Position numbers and translations under genes: made by a program. From NCBI GenBank assembly GCA_012719535.1, contig JAAYAC010000166.1, positions 1 to 44,065 on the forward strand: a stretch of DNA of 44,065 bases. Reading direction: 5' to 3'. The stretch is from Syntrophomonadaceae bacterium (lineage in GTDB: Bacteria > Bacillota > Syntrophomonadia > Syntrophomonadales > Syntrophothermaceae). The notes beneath the pieces were generated by a model, which saw only the letters and a program-made list of their open reading frames with translations, had not been told where the DNA came from and ran no database searches. Shown here piece by piece: positions 18,434 through 27,117 of this stretch. How positions within the stretch are numbered: the stretch's first letter is position 1; the number at the start of each line of letters is the position of its first letter.

Positions 18434-19459
18434 TCAAGGCCCCTGCACGGTCGATGAAATGTCACCAGCACCTGTTTTCATCCTCCTGGCCAGGACCAGG
18501 CAGCCGAGCAGCCCGGACCGGTCACCCAATGCCCCTGGCAGTACCTCAACCGTCCTCCCCAAAACCGGCATGACCCGGCGCCGCATCTCTTGTCGGGCGG
18601 GACCGAGCAGCATTTCGCCCAGGCCGTTGGCAACTCCTCCTCCTATAACTATGGCGGCGGGGTTTAATACATGCACCAGGTTGGCAAGCCCTATCCCCAG
18701 GTAATAGCCTGCCCGGCGCACGATATCCAGTGCCTCTCCGTCCCCGTTCATAGCCGCTGCGCCTACCGTCCTGGCGGTAATATCTCCGCCCCGGTTCCCA
18801 GCCAGCGCCAACAACGCTTTGCCCCCGCCCCTGGCAATCAATTCCCGGGCCCGCGCGGCTATCGCCGTTCCCGAGGCGAGAGTCTCGAGACATCCCTGCC
18901 CTCCACAGCTGCATCCGGGACCGCCATCGGGAATTATGACCATATGCCCGAACTCCCCGGCTCCCCCCGATACCCCGTGGTACACGCCGCCGTTGATGAT
19001 GATACCACCCCCGATACCGGTACTGACGGTAACATACAATAAGTCCCGAAACCGATGCTGGAATCCATACTCGTATTCTCCCAGCCCGGCCAGGTTAGCA
19101 TCATTATCAACATATACGGGAACCCGAAAATGCCTGGCCAGCCTGTCAGCTAGGGGGAAGTTGCGCCAGCCCAGGTTGGGGGCCTGGCGAACAATCCCGG
19201 TTTCCGGGTCGAGTGGCCCCGGGGCCCCTACCGCTATAACAGATAGTTCCCCTTCGCCAGCCCCGACCTGAGCAAGAAGTTGCCTGAGCAGGCCGGCCAT
19301 TTTCTCGACCACCTCGTCGCCGCTTTTGCCGGCGGGGGTCTCGGTTCTGGCTTCCGCCACCAGGTGGCCGTGCTGGTCCGCGATGCCGGCCAGTATTTTG
19401 GTCCCACCCAGGTCTATCCCTGCTATTAGGGAAGCAAGGGGACGTTCTTTTTGCTTCAT
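18434..19459 (-). CDS. ROK-family sugar kinase, probable glucokinase
   Basis: Phosphorylates a hexose, probably glucose, with ATP. ROK hallmarks: phosphate-1 motif IAGIDLGGTKILAGI, AVGAPGPLDPETG, sugar-binding VYVDNDANLAGLGEY, STGIGGGIIING, GEFGHM, and the zinc-binding CSCGGQGCLE. There is no N-terminal DNA-binding helix-turn-helix, so an enzyme rather than an NagC-type repressor. Length 341. It begins three bases after the DUF362 gene with a weak site (GGGTG). The first nine or so codons coincide with a REP-like palindrome (19431-19457), and no alternative ATG, GTG or TTG exists before the conserved domain. Glucose specificity is inferred. Confidence 0.88.
   Translation of the reverse strand: MKQKERPLASLIAGIDLGGTKILAGIADQHGHLVAEARTETPAGKSGDEVVEKMAGLLRQLLAQVGAGEGELSVIAVGAPGPLDPETGIVRQAPNLGWRNFPLADRLARHFRVPVYVDNDANLAGLGEYEYGFQHRFRDLLYVTVSTGIGGGIIINGGVYHGVSGGAGEFGHMVIIPDGGPGCSCGGQGCLETLASGTAIAARARELIARGGGKALLALAGNRGGDITARTVGAAAMNGDGEALDIVRRAGYYLGIGLANLVHVLNPAAIVIGGGVANGLGEMLLGPARQEMRRRVMPVLGRTVEVLPGALGDRSGLLGCLVLARRMKTGAGDISSTVQGP
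19431..19457 (-). repeat. REP-like palindrome within the 5' end of the ROK kinase gene
   Basis: Arms GAAGCAA (19431-19437) and TTGCTTC (19451-19457) pair perfectly around a loop which on the minus strand reads AAAGAACGTCCCC, nearly the AGAACCGTCCCC loop of the 15977-16013 element. The stem begins at the G of the kinase ATG. Confidence 0.6.
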
Positions 19460-19462
19460 TTT

Positions 19463-20584
19463 TTACACCCGGATCAGTTCGTAGTCCATGGTACCCAGCC
19501 CGATGGCCTGCGCGTGTACCAGTTGGTCACGCCATTCAATGCCGGGGTGAACCCCCTTGAACTTATCTTCTCCAGCCGATAGCGCTTCTATGATTGACCC
19601 GGCCTGGGAAGGCAGGCGGTTGATTGCCTCGGCACAGGCGTTGTCCAAGGCTACCGGGTCCAGGGAGGCGAAAATGCCTACGTCCTGGGTTATGGGGATA
19701 TCGTTGAATCCGTAGCAGTCACATTGTGGGCTGATGTCCATGACAAATGACAGGTAACCTACTTTCCCCGGCTTGTTCGCGACCACCCCCAGGGCGTACT
19801 CCGCGGTTTTCTCCTGTATGGTTTTGGGGGTGGTTTTCCAGCTTATGCCAATGCTATCGAACACGCAGGTCACCACGCACTCCCCACAGCCATAGCATTT
19901 CTGCGTGTCGATAACCGCCCTGGGTTTTTCCCCTGGTTTTCTCTCCACCATGGTGATGGCCCCCACCGGGCACCATTCGGAACACCTTGCACAACCGGTG
20001 CACTTTTCTTCCTTAACGCGAGGCTGGACATCCGAATGCATCTGCTGTTTGCCGCTGCGGGAGCCCAGTCCCATGCCCAGATTCTTGATAGCTCCCCCGA
20101 TGCCGGTCAACTCGTGGCATTTGAAATGGGTCATGGCAATAATGGCATCAGCATGGAAGGCGGCACTGGCAATGTGAACTTCTTTGAAGTGCCGGCCGTC
20201 GATCTTTACCTTTACATAATCCCTACCGTTCAGCCCGTCGGCTATGACCAGCGGCGCTCCCACCACTGCATAATCAAAACCGTTGATAATGGCTGTTTCC
20301 AGGTGGTCGACGGCATTGGCCCGGGTGCCCCGGTACAGGGTGTTGGCATCGGTGAGGAAGGGCTTGCCCCCCAGCTTCTTGACTCTTTCCACCACTCTTC
20401 TCACGTACGGGGGCCGGATGTAAGCCAGGTTGCCAGCTTCCCCGAAATGTATCTTGATGGCCACCAGGTCCCCTGAGGAAATCAAACTATCGAACCCAGC
20501 TCGGTCCATCAATCTTTCCATCTTGTCCAGCAGGCTGCGATTCCCCTTGGTCTGTAGGTCGGTAAAGAATACTTTAGCCGACAT
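19463..20584 (-). CDS. DUF362 protein with two [4Fe-4S] ferredoxin motifs
   Basis: An iron-sulfur protein of unproven function. The N-terminal DUF362 part runs to about residue 185 (IKIHFGEAGNLAYIRPPYVRR; MTHFKCHELTGIGGAIKNLGMG), followed by two ferredoxin motifs: CTGCARCSEWCP and CYGCGECVVTC. The C-terminal part returns to DUF362 sequence with GYLSFVMDISPQCDCYGF and GIFASLDPVALDNA. Length 373. ATG start after AAAGGGGAG, one base behind the HAD stop. Likely electron-carrying, in a HAD-DUF362-ROK run, but the grouping does not reveal a role. Confidence 0.88.
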   Translation of the reverse strand: MSAKVFFTDLQTKGNRSLLDKMERLMDRAGFDSLISSGDLVAIKIHFGEAGNLAYIRPPYVRRVVERVKKLGGKPFLTDANTLYRGTRANAVDHLETAIINGFDYAVVGAPLVIADGLNGRDYVKVKIDGRHFKEVHIASAAFHADAIIAMTHFKCHELTGIGGAIKNLGMGLGSRSGKQQMHSDVQPRVKEEKCTGCARCSEWCPVGAITMVERKPGEKPRAVIDTQKCYGCGECVVTCVFDSIGISWKTTPKTIQEKTAEYALGVVANKPGKVGYLSFVMDISPQCDCYGFNDIPITQDVGIFASLDPVALDNACAEAINRLPSQAGSIIEALSAGEDKFKGVHPGIEWRDQLVHAQAIGLGTMDYELIRV

Positions 20585-20585
20585 C

Positions 20586-21386
20586 TTAACTCCCCTTTCT
20601 TTTCAGTATAAATTTGGTGAGCGCCTCGGCAACCCCGTGTTCCTCATTGGAGAGGGTCACGTAGTCGGCTGCCCGGCGTACCTCCTCCCGGGCATTGGCC
20701 ATCGCCACCCCCAGACCTGCCCACTGGAGCATGTCCAGGTCGTTGTAACTGTCCCCTACCGCCATGACCTCCGCCCGGTCGATGCCGAAGTACCGGGCCA
20801 CCGCCTCCAGGGCCTTACCCTTGGTGGCCTCGGGGTGCATGGCCTCCAGGTAGAAGGGTTTGGATTTGGTAATATATAGGTGTTCGCCGAATTCGGCCAA
20901 CAAGACTCTTTCCAGCTCATCCAGACGACCGGTGTCGTTATTTATGACCAGTAGCTTGAGCGGGTCTTGGTCCATAACGTCCTCCAGCCTGTCCACTATC
21001 ACAGGAGTTACTCCCGCCAGCTCGGCATAAGCCTTGCCCTCCTCCGTCAAAGCCTCCATGCATAGCCGGTCATCAATGTAGGTCTGGCAGTGGTAACCAA
21101 ACTCCCGCACCCTGGCTAGCAGCGCTCGGGCCCATTTCCGGGGAACAGGCCGGTAGTACAGAGTTTCTCCGGACAGGGAGTTCCTTACCCAGGCTCCCTG
21201 GTAGGTGATCAGAGGCACGTTCATGTCAAGCTGGCGGGCGTAGGGTAAGGCCGAGCTGAACATCCGTCCGGTGGCCAGGGTAACCTTGACTCCCGCTTCC
21301 CTCACTCTGGTGATGGCTACCCGGCACTCCCGGGATATTCGCAACCGGGAATCGAGCAGGGTATCGTCCAGGTCAATCGCCACCAA
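20586..21386 (-). CDS. Cof-type HAD-superfamily hydrolase
   Basis: Probably a sugar-phosphate or FMN phosphatase of the Cof/YidA group. Motif I is VAIDLDDTLLD at the N-terminus with the nucleophilic Asp, motif II ATGR, motif III Lys in EATKGKALEAVARYFGI, motif IV GDSYNDLDMLQWAGLGVAMANA. Length 266. The start is odd: no ATG lies upstream and the frame opens only with TTG 21386 or GTG 21383, or a CTG at 21404, none with a ribosome binding site. The nearest (AGGGAGTG) is about 40 bases away across a REP-like fragment. The substrate cannot be read from sequence. Confidence 0.88.
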   Translation of the reverse strand: MVAIDLDDTLLDSRLRISRECRVAITRVREAGVKVTLATGRMFSSALPYARQLDMNVPLITYQGAWVRNSLSGETLYYRPVPRKWARALLARVREFGYHCQTYIDDRLCMEALTEEGKAYAELAGVTPVIVDRLEDVMDQDPLKLLVINNDTGRLDELERVLLAEFGEHLYITKSKPFYLEAMHPEATKGKALEAVARYFGIDRAEVMAVGDSYNDLDMLQWAGLGVAMANAREEVRRAADYVTLSNEEHGVAEALTKFILKRKGS

Positions 21387-21395
21387 CTTTATTTT

Positions 21396-21424
21396 GGGGG
21401 TCAGGCTTGAAATTCTTGAAATTC
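21396..21424. repeat. Degenerate REP-like fragment upstream of the HAD gene
   Basis: The plus strand reads GGGGGTCAGGC followed by a 9-base tandem repeat, CTTGAAATT twice (21406-21423). It resembles one arm of the palindrome at 29115-29171 (GGGGTCAGGCAC...TTGAAATTT). It lies between the likely ribosome binding site and the first HAD codon. Confidence 0.5.
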
Positions 21425-21500
21425 TCTATCACTCCCTATGAATAGAGGCGGGCCTCGCCCACCTCCACAATGCTGGTTTGTTGCTTTAGGCTTTTCCTTT

Positions 21501-21851
21501 TTACCACTCGTTCCGGTCCCTCACAAAAAAACTCAAAACAGCGCTAATAATGGATATTAAGAGCGCGCTCAGTACCGCCGCCCAGAAGCCGTTTATGTCG
21601 AAACCCTTAATAATGCTGGCGGTTAACCATAACATCAGGCCGTTAACCACCAGGGTAAACAGGCCCAGGGTGATTATATTGATGGGCAGCGTCAAAACCA
21701 GCACCACCGGGCGTATGATGGCATTAACAATCCCCAGGAACATCGAACCAACAATGGCTCCCAGCACTGTAACATTGAACCCCGGCACAATCGCCGCGGT
21801 AATGATTATGGCTACAATATTGGCCAGCCACCTCAAGACCCAGCCCTGCAT
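21501..21851 (-). CDS. Small membrane protein, YvlD/phage holin family 4
   Basis: A 116-residue protein with four hydrophobic segments (VLRWLANIVAIIITAAIVPG; VLGAIVGSMFLGIVNAIIRP; LPINIITLGLFTLVVNGLML; FWAAVLSALLISIISAVLSFF) and the family pattern NAIIRPV-LTLPINIITLGLFTLVVN. Members such as Bacillus YvlD are annotated as holin-like but occur widely outside phages; the role is unknown, possibly envelope-related. ATG 21851 follows AAGGAG by eight bases; the frame open further upstream is not supported. It lies about 90 bases after uvrC. Confidence 0.85.
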   Translation of the reverse strand: MQGWVLRWLANIVAIIITAAIVPGFNVTVLGAIVGSMFLGIVNAIIRPVVLVLTLPINIITLGLFTLVVNGLMLWLTASIIKGFDINGFWAAVLSALLISIISAVLSFFVRDRNEW

Positions 21852-21895
21852 AGTTACCACTCCTTCGCCAGCAAAAAAGGTGAATACATTTACAT

Positions 21896-21904
21896 TGTAC
21901 CATA
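21896..21904 (-). promoter_or_regulatory. Possible extended -10 upstream of the YvlD-type gene
   Basis: TGGTACAAT on the minus strand has the extended TGn element and one mismatch to TATAAT; no matching -35. It would give a leader of about 40 bases. Confidence 0.35.
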
Positions 21905-21937
21905 AGTAGCGACATTTTCTCCCAGGCAAAATAACTT

Positions 21938-23731
21938 CTATGTCTCCTGCCGGAAAAACTCATACACCCTCTGCGCCACCGCCCGGTTCATACCCTTTAT
22001 CCCGGACAACTCGTCCAGCGAAGCTTCCCTCACCCTGGCCACCGAACCAAAATGGTTCAACAGGGCCTGCTTGCGTTTTTCCCCGATACCTTGAATCTGG
22101 TCGAGTTCTGACCGTCGTAACTTTTTCCCCCGCTGCTGGCGCTGGTACTGGAGCGCAAAACGGTGGGCTTCGTCCCGGATGCGTTGCAAGAGATGAAGGG
22201 TCTCGCCGTCTTGCGGGAGCTTGATGGGGTGCGAATCATTGGGACGATACAATTCCTCATTCTTCTTGGCCAGGCCCAGGACCGGAATTGCCGCACCAGT
22301 CTCCTCCATTACCTGGTAAGCTGCGTTAGCCTGTCCCAGTCCCCCATCGACGATGATCAGGTCCGGCCAGGGCAGAAAGGCTGGATCCTCTTCCCGGCCA
22401 CGCGCGATACGCCGCCTCAGCACCTCGCTCATGGCCAGGTAGTCGTTGTTCACGTCCTGCCCCAGCTTAAAACGCCGGTAAGCAGAACTGTCCTTCTCAC
22501 CTTCGGTGAAGACCACCATGGACCCCACCGTCCCTTCCCCCGCTAGGTGAGATATGTCATAGCACTCGATGCGCGAGGGAACCACTTCCAGGGACAAGGC
22601 ACGGGCCAACTCCTGCACTGCCTCCCGCCCCTTTCCCCGCGTCTTTTCCTCCGCCAGCACACGGGCATTCTCCCGGGCCATCTCCAGTAGCTGATGTTTC
22701 GTCCCGCGCTGTGGTATCTTGAGGCTGGTCCTGGTCTTATTTTTTTCTGTCAGCCATGCTTCCAGTACACTTTTTTCCGGCGGCTCGACCGGGACCAGGA
22801 TCTCCCGCGGGGTGTCGGGGTTGTCGCTATAATACTGCTGTAGAAAAAAACCTAGCATCTCGGCAATGTTCTCATCCATGGCCATCCGCAGCCAGAAGGT
22901 GTCTTTGGCCACTACCTTGCCCGCCCGCACCTTGAACACCAGCACCAGTACCTCCCGGTTGACCGGCGCCAGCGCCACCACGTCCAGCTGTAAGGGGGCA
23001 TCCAGCACTACCTTTTGCTTCTCGGCCACCCGCTGAATGGCCTGAATGGTGTTGCGCAGCCGGGCCGCCTTTTCAAACTCCAGGTCCCGTGCAGCCTCTT
23101 GCATCTCCTCTTCCAGCTCCCGGACCAGCCGGGCATGGTCTCCTTCCAAAAACCTTATGATAGACTCTACCATCTGATGGTATTCCTGCCGGTCCACCTC
23201 TCCGGTGCAGGGAGCCAGACAGCGGTTGATGTGCCGGTTCAGGCAGGGTCTGGAGCCCGGCTTCATCCGGCGGCAAGTCCGCACCGGGAATATCGAAGTG
23301 AGCAGCCGAACCGTCTCCTTCAAGGCCTTAACATCGCTGTAAGGTCCGAAATACCGGGAAACATTATCCTTCTTCTCACGGGTTATCACCAGGCGGGGGT
23401 AGTCCTCCCCCAGGGTTATCTTCAGGTAGGGGTAGCTCTTGTCGTCCCGCAGCAGAATATTATAGCGGGGTTGGTAGGCCTTGATGAGGTTGGCTTCCAG
23501 GATGAGGGCCTCCACTTCGTTGCCGGTGACGATGTAGTCGAAATCATGCACCTTGGCCATCATCGCCCTCACCTTGGGAAGCAACTGGGAAGGCGACTGA
23601 AAATACGACCGCATCCGGTTGCGCAGGACCTTAGCCTTCCCCACGTAGATGACCTTCCCCTGTTCATTCTTGAACAGGTACACGCCCGGCTGCCGGGGCA
23701 CGTTCTTCAACCTCTCCTTCAGTCCCCTCAC
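21938..23731 (-). CDS. uvrC: Excinuclease ABC subunit C
   Basis: Makes both incisions in nucleotide excision repair. Domains in order: N-terminal GIY-YIG nuclease (PGVYLFKNEQGKVIYVGKAK), a cysteine-bearing segment (CRRMKPGSRPCLNRHINRCLAPC), the UVR motif that contacts UvrB (EMQEAARDLEFEKAARLRN), the RNase H-like endonuclease (IECYDISHLAGEG; LIIVDGGLGQANAA) and C-terminal helix-hairpin-helix repeats (IQGIGEKRKQALLNHFGS). Length near 597. The listed GTG overlaps the Shine-Dalgarno AGGGAGGTG with no spacing; a CTG at 23722 or TTG at 23710 may be the real start. It has its own promoter in the long gap after uvrA. Confidence 0.95.
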   Translation of the reverse strand: MRGLKERLKNVPRQPGVYLFKNEQGKVIYVGKAKVLRNRMRSYFQSPSQLLPKVRAMMAKVHDFDYIVTGNEVEALILEANLIKAYQPRYNILLRDDKSYPYLKITLGEDYPRLVITREKKDNVSRYFGPYSDVKALKETVRLLTSIFPVRTCRRMKPGSRPCLNRHINRCLAPCTGEVDRQEYHQMVESIIRFLEGDHARLVRELEEEMQEAARDLEFEKAARLRNTIQAIQRVAEKQKVVLDAPLQLDVVALAPVNREVLVLVFKVRAGKVVAKDTFWLRMAMDENIAEMLGFFLQQYYSDNPDTPREILVPVEPPEKSVLEAWLTEKNKTRTSLKIPQRGTKHQLLEMARENARVLAEEKTRGKGREAVQELARALSLEVVPSRIECYDISHLAGEGTVGSMVVFTEGEKDSSAYRRFKLGQDVNNDYLAMSEVLRRRIARGREEDPAFLPWPDLIIVDGGLGQANAAYQVMEETGAAIPVLGLAKKNEELYRPNDSHPIKLPQDGETLHLLQRIRDEAHRFALQYQRQQRGKKLRRSELDQIQGIGEKRKQALLNHFGSVARVREASLDELSGIKGMNRAVAQRVYEFFRQET

Positions 23732-23784
23732 CTCCCTAAAAAGCAGAAGCAGACTAAGCAGATTTACATGATTTGCGCTGACCT

Positions 23785-23790
23785 ATTATA
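23785..23790 (-). promoter_or_regulatory. -10 element of the uvrC promoter
   Basis: A perfect TATAAT on the minus strand, about 55 bases before uvrC. The sequence at -35 is poor (TTACCA at 15 bases), suggesting weak or activator-assisted use. Confidence 0.5.
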
Positions 23791-23806
23791 TAACTACAGT
23801 AGTTAT
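23790..23806. promoter_or_regulatory. 17-base palindrome at the uvrC promoter, possible operator
   Basis: ATAACTAC-A-GTAGTTAT: perfect 8-bp arms around one central base, directly upstream of and touching the -10 hexamer. This is a typical place and symmetry for a repressor site. It does not match the Gram-positive LexA box GAAC-N4-GTTC. Confidence 0.45.
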
Positions 23807-24075
23807 GGTAAGTTAGTGGTTCACACATCCGCTTAAAGATCATTTGAAACTCATACTTTCAGAATTAGGTCTTTATCTACGGTTTCCTTATGTTCATACC
23901 TGCAACCCAACCCTCGTTTGAATCGCAAAATTACACTAATCATGCGTTCGTTATTGAAATCCTTATCAGGTTTGAATGCCAGCTTCTTAGCAACGTTTAC
24001 CTGCTTAGTCTGAGGTCCCAATTTCAGAGGTGTCTGCGTTTATCATGTTTGTCCGCGTCATCTGCATCCATTTCC

Positions 24076-26931
24076 TTACCCGTGGGCGCGGACTTGTTTA
24101 GGTTTCTCCTCCGCTAAGACCTTTCTCAAGAACTGCCCCGTGAACGAACCGGCGTGGCGGGCTAGTTGCTCCGGGGTTCCCCGGGCCACGATCTCACCCC
24201 CGCGCTCTCCGCCCTCTGGTCCCAGGTCGATGATGTAGTCCGCGCACTTGATCACATCCAGGTTGTGCTCGATAACCAGCACTGTATTGCCCGCATCGAC
24301 CAGGCGGTTTAAAACCTCGAGCAGGTGTTTGACATCCTCCTTGTGCAAGCCGGTGGTCGGTTCGTCCAGGATATACAGGGTCTGGCCGGTCGAGCGCCGG
24401 GCAAGTTCGGTGGCCAGTTTAACCCGCTGCGCCTCGCCCCCGGACAGCGTTGGCGCCGGTTGCCCCAGAGTGATATACCCCAGCCCCACGTCCTGCAACA
24501 CCTTAAGTTTGCGGTATACCCTGGGGATGTTGGCAAAGAAATCGACTGCCTCGTCCACCGTCATATTGAGCACATCCGCTATGGATTTGCCCTTATACTT
24601 CACCTCCAGGGTTTCGCGGTTATACCTTCTTCCCTTGCAAACCTCGCAGGGCACGTAGACATCCGGTAGAAAGTGCATTTCAATTTTGATGATGCCGTCG
24701 CCCGCACACGCCTCGCACCTGCCCCCTCGTACGTTGAAACTGAACCGCCCGGGCTTGTAACCGCGCATCCGGGACTCGGGGGTATTGGCAAATAACTCTC
24801 TGATGCCGTCAAAAGCCCCGGTGTAGGTAGCCGGATTGGAACGTGGGGTACGCCCGATCGGAGACTGGTCGATGTTGATAACCTTATCGATGTGCTCGAT
24901 GCCGGTGATGCCATCGTACTCCCCCGGCTTCTCCCGGCTTCCGTGCAGGGCTTTCATCAACCCGCGATACAGGATTTTCTCCACCAGGGTACTCTTCCCC
25001 GAGCCGGATACCCCGGTGACACATGTAAGCGTACCGAGCGGTATCTCCACCTCCAGGTTCTTAAGGTTGTGCTCCCGCGCCCCCTTGATGACCAGGAATT
25101 TGCCGGAGCCGGGGCGGCGACAGGCAGGAACCTCGATGCGCCTGATCCCGCTCAAATACTGTCCGGTCAGGGACTCTTTCTCCCGAAGGATGTCGGGAAG
25201 GGTCCCGGCAGCCACCACCCGCCCCCCGTGGACACCGGCTCCCGGGCCAATATCCAGTATCCAGTCCGCTGCGCAGATGGTGTCCTCATCGTGCTCGACC
25301 ACTATGACCGTATTCCCCAGGTCACGCAGCCTTTCCAGGGTGGCCAGCAGCCGCGCGTTATCACGGGGGTGTAGGCCAACACTCGGCTCGTCCAGCACGT
25401 ACAACACCCCGACCAGGCTTGACCCCACCTGGGTAGCCAGGCGAATCCGCTGGGCCTCGCCGCCGGACAAGGTTCCCGTCGCCCGGTCCAGGGTCAGGTA
25501 ATCCAGCCCCACGTTGACCAGGAAGGACAGCCGTTCTTTTATCTCCTTCACCACCTGGCGGGCGATGAATTCCTCCCGCTCGGAAAGCTGTAGCTCCGCA
25601 AAAAACTGCTGAATACCGGCCACCGGCCAGGAGCACACCTCGGCGATCGACCTGCCTCCTACCAGGATCCACCTTACCTCTTCCCGCAGCCTGGTTCCCT
25701 GGCACTTGGGGCAAGGACTCACCGTCATGTATCTTTCTATTTCCTCCCGGATGGAGTCCGAATTGGTTTCCTGGTAACGGCGGCGGAGGTTGTTGATGAC
25801 TCCCTCGAAACTGGAGCGAAAAACGCCCGTCTCCCCGTAGCTGTTGGTGTACCGGATAGGTATACGCTCTCCACCGTTGCCGTACAGCACGAAGTTGAGC
25901 TGATCTCGGGAATACTCTTTCAAGGGACGATTTACCGGCAGGCCATGCTTCTCGGCTGCCGTCATCATGACCAGGTTGTAATAGGTCGACAGGTTGTTCG
26001 ACCAGGGCTTGACCGCCCCCTCACCCAGTTTTTTTTCCATATCCAGAACCAAAGCCGGGTCAATCTCCTGCCTTACTCCCAGCCCGTCGCAATCCGGGCA
26101 GGCGCCATAGGGACTGTTGAAGGAAAACATGCGGGGGCTCATCTCGGGCAGGCTGAACCCGCAACCGGGACAGGCAAATTCCCGGCTAAACAGCAGTTCC
26201 TGCTCCCCTTCCTCCTTCAGCACCTGAATGACAGCAATTCCCTCGGCCAGCTCGAAAGCCAGTTCAACGGCCTCGGCCAGTCGGGCGCGGATGTTATCCT
26301 TGGTAACCAGCCGGTCAACCACGACCCGGATATCGTGTTTCTTGTTCTTGTCCAGATTGATCTCCTCATCCGCAGTATACTCCAGTCCATCAATCATCAC
26401 CCTGACGAACCCTTCCTTGAACAGGTCGGCCAGGAGTTTCTGGTGCTCACCCTTTTTTCCCCTGACGATCGGGGCCAAAACCTTGATACGGGTCCGCTCC
26501 GGCAGGGCGAGCACACTATCCACGATCTGGTCTACGGTCTGTCGCTGAATGGGACGCCGGCAATGCGGGCAGTGCGGCCTGCCGATGCGCGCGTACAACA
26601 GCCTGAGATAGTCGTAAATCTCGGTGGCCGTACCCACCGTGGACCGGGGGTTGTTGGAGGCTGCCTTTTGATCAATGGAAATAGAAGGCGAGAGGCCTTC
26701 GATATAGTCCACGTCAGGCTTATCCATCTGCCCCAGGAACTGGCGGGCGTAAGTGGATAACGACTCCACGTACCGCCGCTGGCCCTCGGCAAAAATAGTA
26801 TCAAAGGCCAGAGACGACTTCCCCGACCCCGACACCCCGGTGAATACCACCAGTTTGTTTCGGGGTATGGCGACATCTATGTTTTTCAGGTTGTGCTCCC
26901 TGGCACCTTTCACCAGAATATAGTCTTTCAC
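24076..26931 (-). CDS. uvrA: Excinuclease ABC subunit A
   Basis: ATP-driven DNA damage sensor that loads UvrB. Two ABC cassettes are visible: Walker [18 protein letters not shown] with signature [19 protein letters not shown], and [17 protein letters not shown] with [18 protein letters not shown]. Zinc fingers are present ([11 protein letters not shown]...CPDCDGLG and CEACAGDG...[10 protein letters not shown]). The frame opens 36 codons earlier, but the promoter lies inside that stretch. GTG 26931, nine bases after AAGGG, gives the family start [17 protein letters not shown] 26940 is the alternative. It is about 180 bases downstream of uvrB. Confidence 0.95.
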   Translation of the reverse strand: MKDYILVKGAREHNLKNIDVAIPRNKLVVFTGVSGSGKSSLAFDTIFAEGQRRYVESLSTYARQFLGQMDKPDVDYIEGLSPSISIDQKAASNNPRSTVGTATEIYDYLRLLYARIGRPHCPHCRRPIQRQTVDQIVDSVLALPERTRIKVLAPIVRGKKGEHQKLLADLFKEGFVRVMIDGLEYTADEEINLDKNKKHDIRVVVDRLVTKDNIRARLAEAVELAFELAEGIAVIQVLKEEGEQELLFSREFACPGCGFSLPEMSPRMFSFNSPYGACPDCDGLGVRQEIDPALVLDMEKKLGEGAVKPWSNNLSTYYNLVMMTAAEKHGLPVNRPLKEYSRDQLNFVLYGNGGERIPIRYTNSYGETGVFRSSFEGVINNLRRRYQETNSDSIREEIERYMTVSPCPKCQGTRLREEVRWILVGGRSIAEVCSWPVAGIQQFFAELQLSEREEFIARQVVKEIKERLSFLVNVGLDYLTLDRATGTLSGGEAQRIRLATQVGSSLVGVLYVLDEPSVGLHPRDNARLLATLERLRDLGNTVIVVEHDEDTICAADWILDIGPGAGVHGGRVVAAGTLPDILREKESLTGQYLSGIRRIEVPACRRPGSGKFLVIKGAREHNLKNLEVEIPLGTLTCVTGVSGSGKSTLVEKILYRGLMKALHGSREKPGEYDGITGIEHIDKVINIDQSPIGRTPRSNPATYTGAFDGIRELFANTPESRMRGYKPGRFSFNVRGGRCEACAGDGIIKIEMHFLPDVYVPCEVCKGRRYNRETLEVKYKGKSIADVLNMTVDEAVDFFANIPRVYRKLKVLQDVGLGYITLGQPAPTLSGGEAQRVKLATELARRSTGQTLYILDEPTTGLHKEDVKHLLEVLNRLVDAGNTVLVIEHNLDVIKCADYIIDLGPEGGERGGEIVARGTPEQLARHAGSFTGQFLRKVLAEEKPKQVRAHG

Positions 26932-26971
26932 AGTACCCATCCCTTGAAGAATTTCCTTCTCCGCGCTATCT

Positions 26972-27000
26972 ATTATACCTTCCTTGCTAAGACTTGAAAA
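26972..27000 (-). promoter_or_regulatory. Promoter of uvrA
   Basis: TTTTCA (26995-27000), 17 bases, then a perfect TATAAT (26972-26977). Transcription would begin near 26965, just before the preferred uvrA start. Confidence 0.55.
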
Positions 27001-27117
27001 ACAAAACCCGGCGTCCATTTCATGGAATACCGGAGGCATTAGGCAGTACTTGTCTCCCCTTCTCAGCCAAAGTCGCCCTTGGAAAGCGACTTAGGCTTGT
27101 GTATTTTAGGTTTAATG

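Larger units (their letters stand above)
23749..24065. repeat. Element with terminal inverted repeats filling the uvrA-uvrC gap
   Basis: CAGACTAAGCAG (23750-23761) is found exactly inverted at 24001-24012. A further inverted match joins 23749-23783 with 24029-24065 (about 22 of 33 positions, shared core ACATGAT). No gene is apparent between them. The termini resemble the GCAGATTTACGC-type repeats scattered in many bacterial genomes. The block carries the uvrC promoter. Confidence 0.5.

Noticed and set aside
21440-21470. Terminator after the YvlD-type gene (GGTGGGC/GCCCGCC hairpin)
   Set aside because: Stable 3-base-loop hairpin but no T-tract on the minus strand.
23890-24117. 75-residue plus-strand frame in the uvrA-uvrC gap
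   Set aside because: Its 3' part is antisense to the uvrA end, it has no ribosome binding site and its composition looks like translated repeat DNA.
26931-27039. 36-codon N-terminal extension of uvrA
   Set aside because: A TATAAT promoter lies inside it and homologues begin at the [14 protein letters not shown] segment.
27040-27117. Terminator after uvrB (AAGTCGC/GCGACTT hairpin)
   Set aside because: The 7-bp stem is not followed by a T-run, so it is not called.
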